Position numbers and translations under genes: made by a program | From: Methanosarcinales archaeon | Lineage (GTDB): Archaea; Halobacteriota; Methanosarcinia; DSM-18856; Methermicoccaceae | DNA: 7,688 bases | Reading direction: 5' to 3' | Assembly (NCBI GenBank): GCA_003661015.1 | Contig: QMVI01000048.1 | Span: forward strand, 1 to 7,688 | The notes under the pieces: model-generated | What the model was told of the DNA's origin: nothing | What the model saw: the letters and a program-made list of their open reading frames with translations, nothing else | The model's database searches: none | Shown: one piece after another, positions 5,599 through 7,688 of the stretch | Numbering within the stretch: position 1 is the stretch's first letter | Layout: every line of letters begins with the position of its first letter

Positions 5599-7008
5599 TT
5601 GAGGGATGCGTGTGGGGTAGTTGGGGTGTGTTTAACACAGGACTCCACAAGAGACGTATTTCCTGTTTTATATTATGCGTTGTATGCTCTGCAACATCGA
5701 GGGCAAGAATCTGCTGGTATCTCTATTTTCAGGGAGAGAATGATAACAAAGAAAGGGATGGGTCTTGTGAGCGATGTATTCACCAATGCATTTACAACGG
5801 TTTTGGAAGGGAAGATAGGAATAGGGCATGTTAGATACTCAACAACAGGCGAGTCAGATATTATAAACTGTCAGCCGTTCGTTGTTAGTTCCGAGGGGAG
5901 GGAGATTGCAATTGCACACAATGGCAATCTTGTGAATGCTATTGAGTTGAAACATGAGCTTCAGAAGGAAGGTGCAGTCTTCATATCCACATCAGACACC
6001 GAGGTGATTGCCCAGTTGCTTGCGAGAGAGATGAGGAGAAGAGACGAACTCGAAGCAATCTCCTTTTTGATGAGGGTTTTGAGAGGTTCTTACTCTCTTG
6101 TCATTCTTATAAACGATACACTCTATGCAATCAGAGATCCCTATGGTGTGAAACCGCTGTGCATAGGGAGATTGGAGGATGGGTATGTTGTTGCCTCGGA
6201 GAGTGCAGTTATCGATACACTTGAGGGAAAACTTATGAGGGATGTGAAACCGGGCGAAGTCATCATCATAAGAGATGGTGAAATGGAGAGTCAGAGGCTG
6301 TACAAACTAAACACAAAAGCTCATTGCGTGTTTGAATACATATACTTTGCAAGACCGGACTCCATAATAGATGGGAAACTGGTGTACGATGTCAGGATAA
6401 AGATTGGAGAGACGCTGTGGGATGAACATCCCATCGATGCAGACGTTGTATCTCCTGTTCCAGACTCTGGGATCACGTTCGCCATTGGATTCTCTCGACG
6501 TTCGGGAATTGAGTACCTCGAAGGCCTCATAAAGAACAGATATGTTGGGAGAACTTTCATCATGCCAGCCCAGAGAGAGAGGGAGCTTGCTGTGAGACTC
6601 AAGCTCAACACCATCAGCTCAAACATAGAAGGAAAAAATATCGTTCTTGTTGATGACAGCATCGTCAGAGGAACAACCTCGAGGAGGATAGTTGATATGG
6701 TCAGAGCATGCAATCCGAAGAGCATACATCTGAGAATAGGGAGCCCGCCAATAAAATCACCTTGTTATCTTGGCATAGACATGCCAACACGTGAGGAGCT
6801 GGTGGCTTCATCCAGAACCACAGATGAGATTGCTCGTGTTGTCGGTGTGGACTCTCTTGGATATCTGAGCATTGATGGGCTTGTGGATGCGATTGGCATG
6901 GGGGAAGATGATTTATGTTTGGGGTGTCTCACAGGAGTTTACCCAATGGAGATACCTGGAGAGAAATGTAAAGCTATTCAGGCAAGACTATCCAATTATA
7001 TAATATAA
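5599..7008 (+). CDS. purF: Amidophosphoribosyltransferase PurF, Fe-S type with short propeptide
   Basis: PurF makes 5-phosphoribosylamine from PRPP and glutamine, the first committed step of purine synthesis. The TTG start gives 469 residues and an N terminus MRDACGVVG. A four-residue propeptide would be removed to expose C5, the Ntn-type catalytic cysteine of the glutaminase domain (about 5-230: ALQHRGQESAGI, GIGHVRYSTTG, IAHNGNLVNA, ISTSDTEVI, GSYSLVILI, YGVKPLCIG). The phosphoribosyltransferase domain has SPVPDSG and the PRPP loop IVLVDDSIVRGTT (348-360). C243, C389, C440 and C443 match the four ligands of the 4Fe-4S cluster in the Bacillus subtilis-type enzyme, implying an oxygen-sensitive Fe-S protein. 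Ends in TAA within an AT-rich stretch that appears to be the feoAB promoter. Third gene of the lsm - rpl37e - purF unit. Confidence 0.96.
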   Translation: MRDACGVVGVCLTQDSTRDVFPVLYYALYALQHRGQESAGISIFRERMITKKGMGLVSDVFTNAFTTVLEGKIGIGHVRYSTTGESDIINCQPFVVSSEGREIAIAHNGNLVNAIELKHELQKEGAVFISTSDTEVIAQLLAREMRRRDELEAISFLMRVLRGSYSLVILINDTLYAIRDPYGVKPLCIGRLEDGYVVASESAVIDTLEGKLMRDVKPGEVIIIRDGEMESQRLYKLNTKAHCVFEYIYFARPDSIIDGKLVYDVRIKIGETLWDEHPIDADVVSPVPDSGITFAIGFSRRSGIEYLEGLIKNRYVGRTFIMPAQRERELAVRLKLNTISSNIEGKNIVLVDDSIVRGTTSRRIVDMVRACNPKSIHLRIGSPPIKSPCYLGIDMPTREELVASSRTTDEIARVVGVDSLGYLSIDGLVDAIGMGEDDLCLGCLTGVYPMEIPGEKCKAIQARLSNYII

Positions 7009-7010
7009 AT
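6995..7010 (+). promoter_or_regulatory. TATA-like element, probable feoAB promoter
   Basis: A run of A and T (ATTATATAATATAAAT) overlaps the last codons and stop of purF. As an archaeal TATA box it would start transcription near 7030, leaving a leader of about 65 bases before feoA. It is a match by composition and position only. Confidence 0.5.
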
Positions 7011-7011
7011 A

Positions 7012-7026
7012 CCTAAAATTTTTAGG
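7012..7026. promoter_or_regulatory. CCTAAAA-T-TTTTAGG palindrome, possible metal-regulator operator for feoAB
   Basis: A perfect 7-bp inverted repeat with one central base lies immediately downstream of the TATA-like element and upstream of the predicted start point, a position where a bound repressor would block transcription. Two further CCTA copies follow at 7031-7034 and 7043-7046. CCTAA/TTAGG half-sites recall DtxR/IdeR-family iron regulators, though the arm orientation and spacing here are not the classical consensus. It could instead be part of the purF terminator. Confidence 0.4.
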
Positions 7027-7042
7027 GATACCTATTTTTATT
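7019..7042 (+). terminator. T-rich tracts after purF, possible terminator
   Basis: Two T5 tracts (7019-7023 and 7035-7039) lie 11-31 bases after the purF stop. Archaeal termination commonly occurs at such tracts without a strong hairpin. The same bases overlap the proposed feoAB start region, so the assignment is tentative. Confidence 0.3.
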
Positions 7043-7085
7043 CCTAACATATATGTGGTGTGTGTTGTCTTGGATGGATGCAGGT

Positions 7086-7091
7086 GGAGGT
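7086..7091 (+). promoter_or_regulatory. Ribosome-binding site of feoA
   Basis: GGAGGT (preceded by GGTGGAG from 7083) lies 3-5 bases before ATG 7095. It decides against the in-frame ATG at 7053, which has no such site and would add 14 residues that do not look like FeoA. Confidence 0.65.
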
Positions 7092-7094
7092 CTG

Positions 7095-7328
7095 ATGAAC
7101 AAAGTACGTTTGAATGAACTCAAACCATACGAGGAGGGTGTGGTTGTGGAACTCATGGCAGGGAAAGGCTTGACCAGAAGACTGTGTGAGATGGGGATAG
7201 TTCCCGGAGCAAAGGTCAAAGTTCTTCTAATAGGACACGGTCCAATTGTGGTTGAGACAATGGGTTCAAGGATTGCTATTGGGAGGGGAATGGCATCCAA
7301 GATTCTTGTTGAGAAGATTCGTAAATGA
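7095..7328 (+). CDS. feoA: Ferrous iron transport protein FeoA
   Basis: The 77-residue SH3-like protein is the small cytosolic partner of the FeoB ferrous iron permease. Typical features are the N-terminal VRLNELKPYEEGVVVEL, the segment GKGLTRRLCEMGIVPGAKVKVL (about 23-44, the family's R-L-x-x-M-G-x-x-x-G), then GPIVVETMGSRIAIGRGMASKILVE, the last strand pair with G-x-x-I-A-I/L-x-x-x-x-A. Length is normal (75-85). It ends in TGA, 57 bases before feoB, and the order feoA-feoB is the standard one. Probably driven by the TATA-like element at 6995-7010 and perhaps iron-regulated through the adjacent palindrome. Confidence 0.94.
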   Translation: MNKVRLNELKPYEEGVVVELMAGKGLTRRLCEMGIVPGAKVKVLLIGHGPIVVETMGSRIAIGRGMASKILVEKIRK

Positions 7329-7385
7329 GCTGACATATCGTGATTATTGACTTATGGAGAGTACATGGTTATGGAGGATGCATAA
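7329..7385 (+). promoter_or_regulatory. feoA-feoB spacer with feoB ribosome-binding site
   Basis: The 57-bp spacer has no convincing promoter or terminator. GGAGG at 7373-7377 lies eight bases before ATG 7386 and sets the feoB start. Confidence 0.55.
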
Positions 7386-7688
7386 ATGAGAACAGATACT
7401 CCACAACCTAAAAACGATGAACCAAGAGTGAGGATTGCCCTGATAGGCAATCCCAATGTTGGAAAGACAACTCTTTTCAATGAGTTGACAGGAGCCAATC
7501 AGAGCATTGGAAACTGGCCCGGTGTTACAGTCGAGAAGAAGGAGGGAGTTTTCGTCCACAAAGGTGTCAGGGTGGAGGTTGTTGACCTCCCTGGGCTGTA
7601 TGGTTTTGGCTCTGACTCGGTTGCAGAGAAAATAGCAAGGGATTACCTCATAAACGAGAAACCAGATGTTGTTGTGGACATTGTGGAC
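7386..7688 (+). CDS. feoB: Ferrous iron transport protein FeoB, GTPase domain (3' truncated by window edge)
   Basis: FeoB is the inner-membrane ferrous iron transporter with an N-terminal cytosolic GTPase domain. Only the first 101 residues are visible, of a protein normally 600-750 residues long. A charged 15-residue leader precedes the G1 motif IALIGNPNVGKTTLFN (17-32, with K27 and T28). NWPGVTVEKKEG follows, with the G2 threonine T48, and DLPGLYGF carries G3 (D67-G70). Then come ARDYL and KPDVVVDIVD, the strand before G4. The text after G3 reads LYGFGSDS where many FeoB proteins have TYSLTAYS-like residues; D-x-x-G is intact. The frame is open to the last base. Partner of feoA upstream. 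Confidence 0.95.
   Translation, partial: MRTDTPQPKNDEPRVRIALIGNPNVGKTTLFNELTGANQSIGNWPGVTVEKKEGVFVHKGVRVEVVDLPGLYGFGSDSVAEKIARDYLINEKPDVVVDIVD

Noticed and set aside
7053..7094. Fourteen-residue N-terminal extension or leader peptide before feoA
   Set aside because: No ribosome-binding site precedes ATG 7053, the residues do not resemble FeoA, and a strong site precedes ATG 7095.

Overview
The window comes from an archaeon, most likely a euryarchaeote of the methanogen/Archaeoglobus type. The evidence is a set of archaeal genes: a fibrillarin-like rRNA 2'-O-methyltransferase, an archaeal Sm (LSm) protein, ribosomal protein L37e, an MCT-1-like PUA protein, a coenzyme F420 gamma-glutamyl ligase family protein, and the archaeal DUF366 and DUF131 families. 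Ribosome-binding sites are of GGAGG/GGTGA type, and genes are tightly packed with short overlaps. I cannot name the genus.

Layout. Bases 1-4602 are a plus-strand, operon-like run: 3' part of purL, flpA, a DUF366 protein, a small DUF131 membrane protein, a family-4-type glycosyltransferase and a CofE-family ligase. Gaps in this run are 2 bases or less, or the genes overlap. A convergent PUA-domain gene (minus strand, 4617-5105) follows. It is divergent from a second plus-strand run, lsm - rpl37e - purF (5196-7008). After a short AT-rich intergenic region with a probable promoter and a palindrome come feoA and the 5' part of feoB (ferrous iron uptake), which runs off the window.

The most interesting signal is in the glycosyltransferase gene (2764-3822). 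Its frame runs from ATG to TGA over 352 codons but contains two in-frame TAG codons (3199-3201 and 3640-3642). Both fall at variable positions inside otherwise intact conserved segments. None of the 11 gene ends visible in the window uses TAG (six TAA, five TGA). Together this fits an archaeon that reads TAG as a sense codon, presumably pyrrolysine, throughout its proteome and not only in methylamine methyltransferases. A pseudogene or sequencing error remains the alternative. No pyl gene or methylamine methyltransferase lies in the window, so this is inference.

Other notable points: the fibrillarin homologue lacks the usual N-terminal domain but keeps the four catalytic residues; a perfect 20-bp tandem duplication sits where cofE and the PUA gene converge and altered the stop codon of the latter; a CCTAA/TTAGG palindrome lies just downstream of the feoAB TATA-like region; and the CofE-family protein carries a variant DSRTHPLRLG motif. 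The window also holds two purine biosynthesis enzymes (PurL and PurF, steps 4 and 1 of the pathway), but in separate transcription units.
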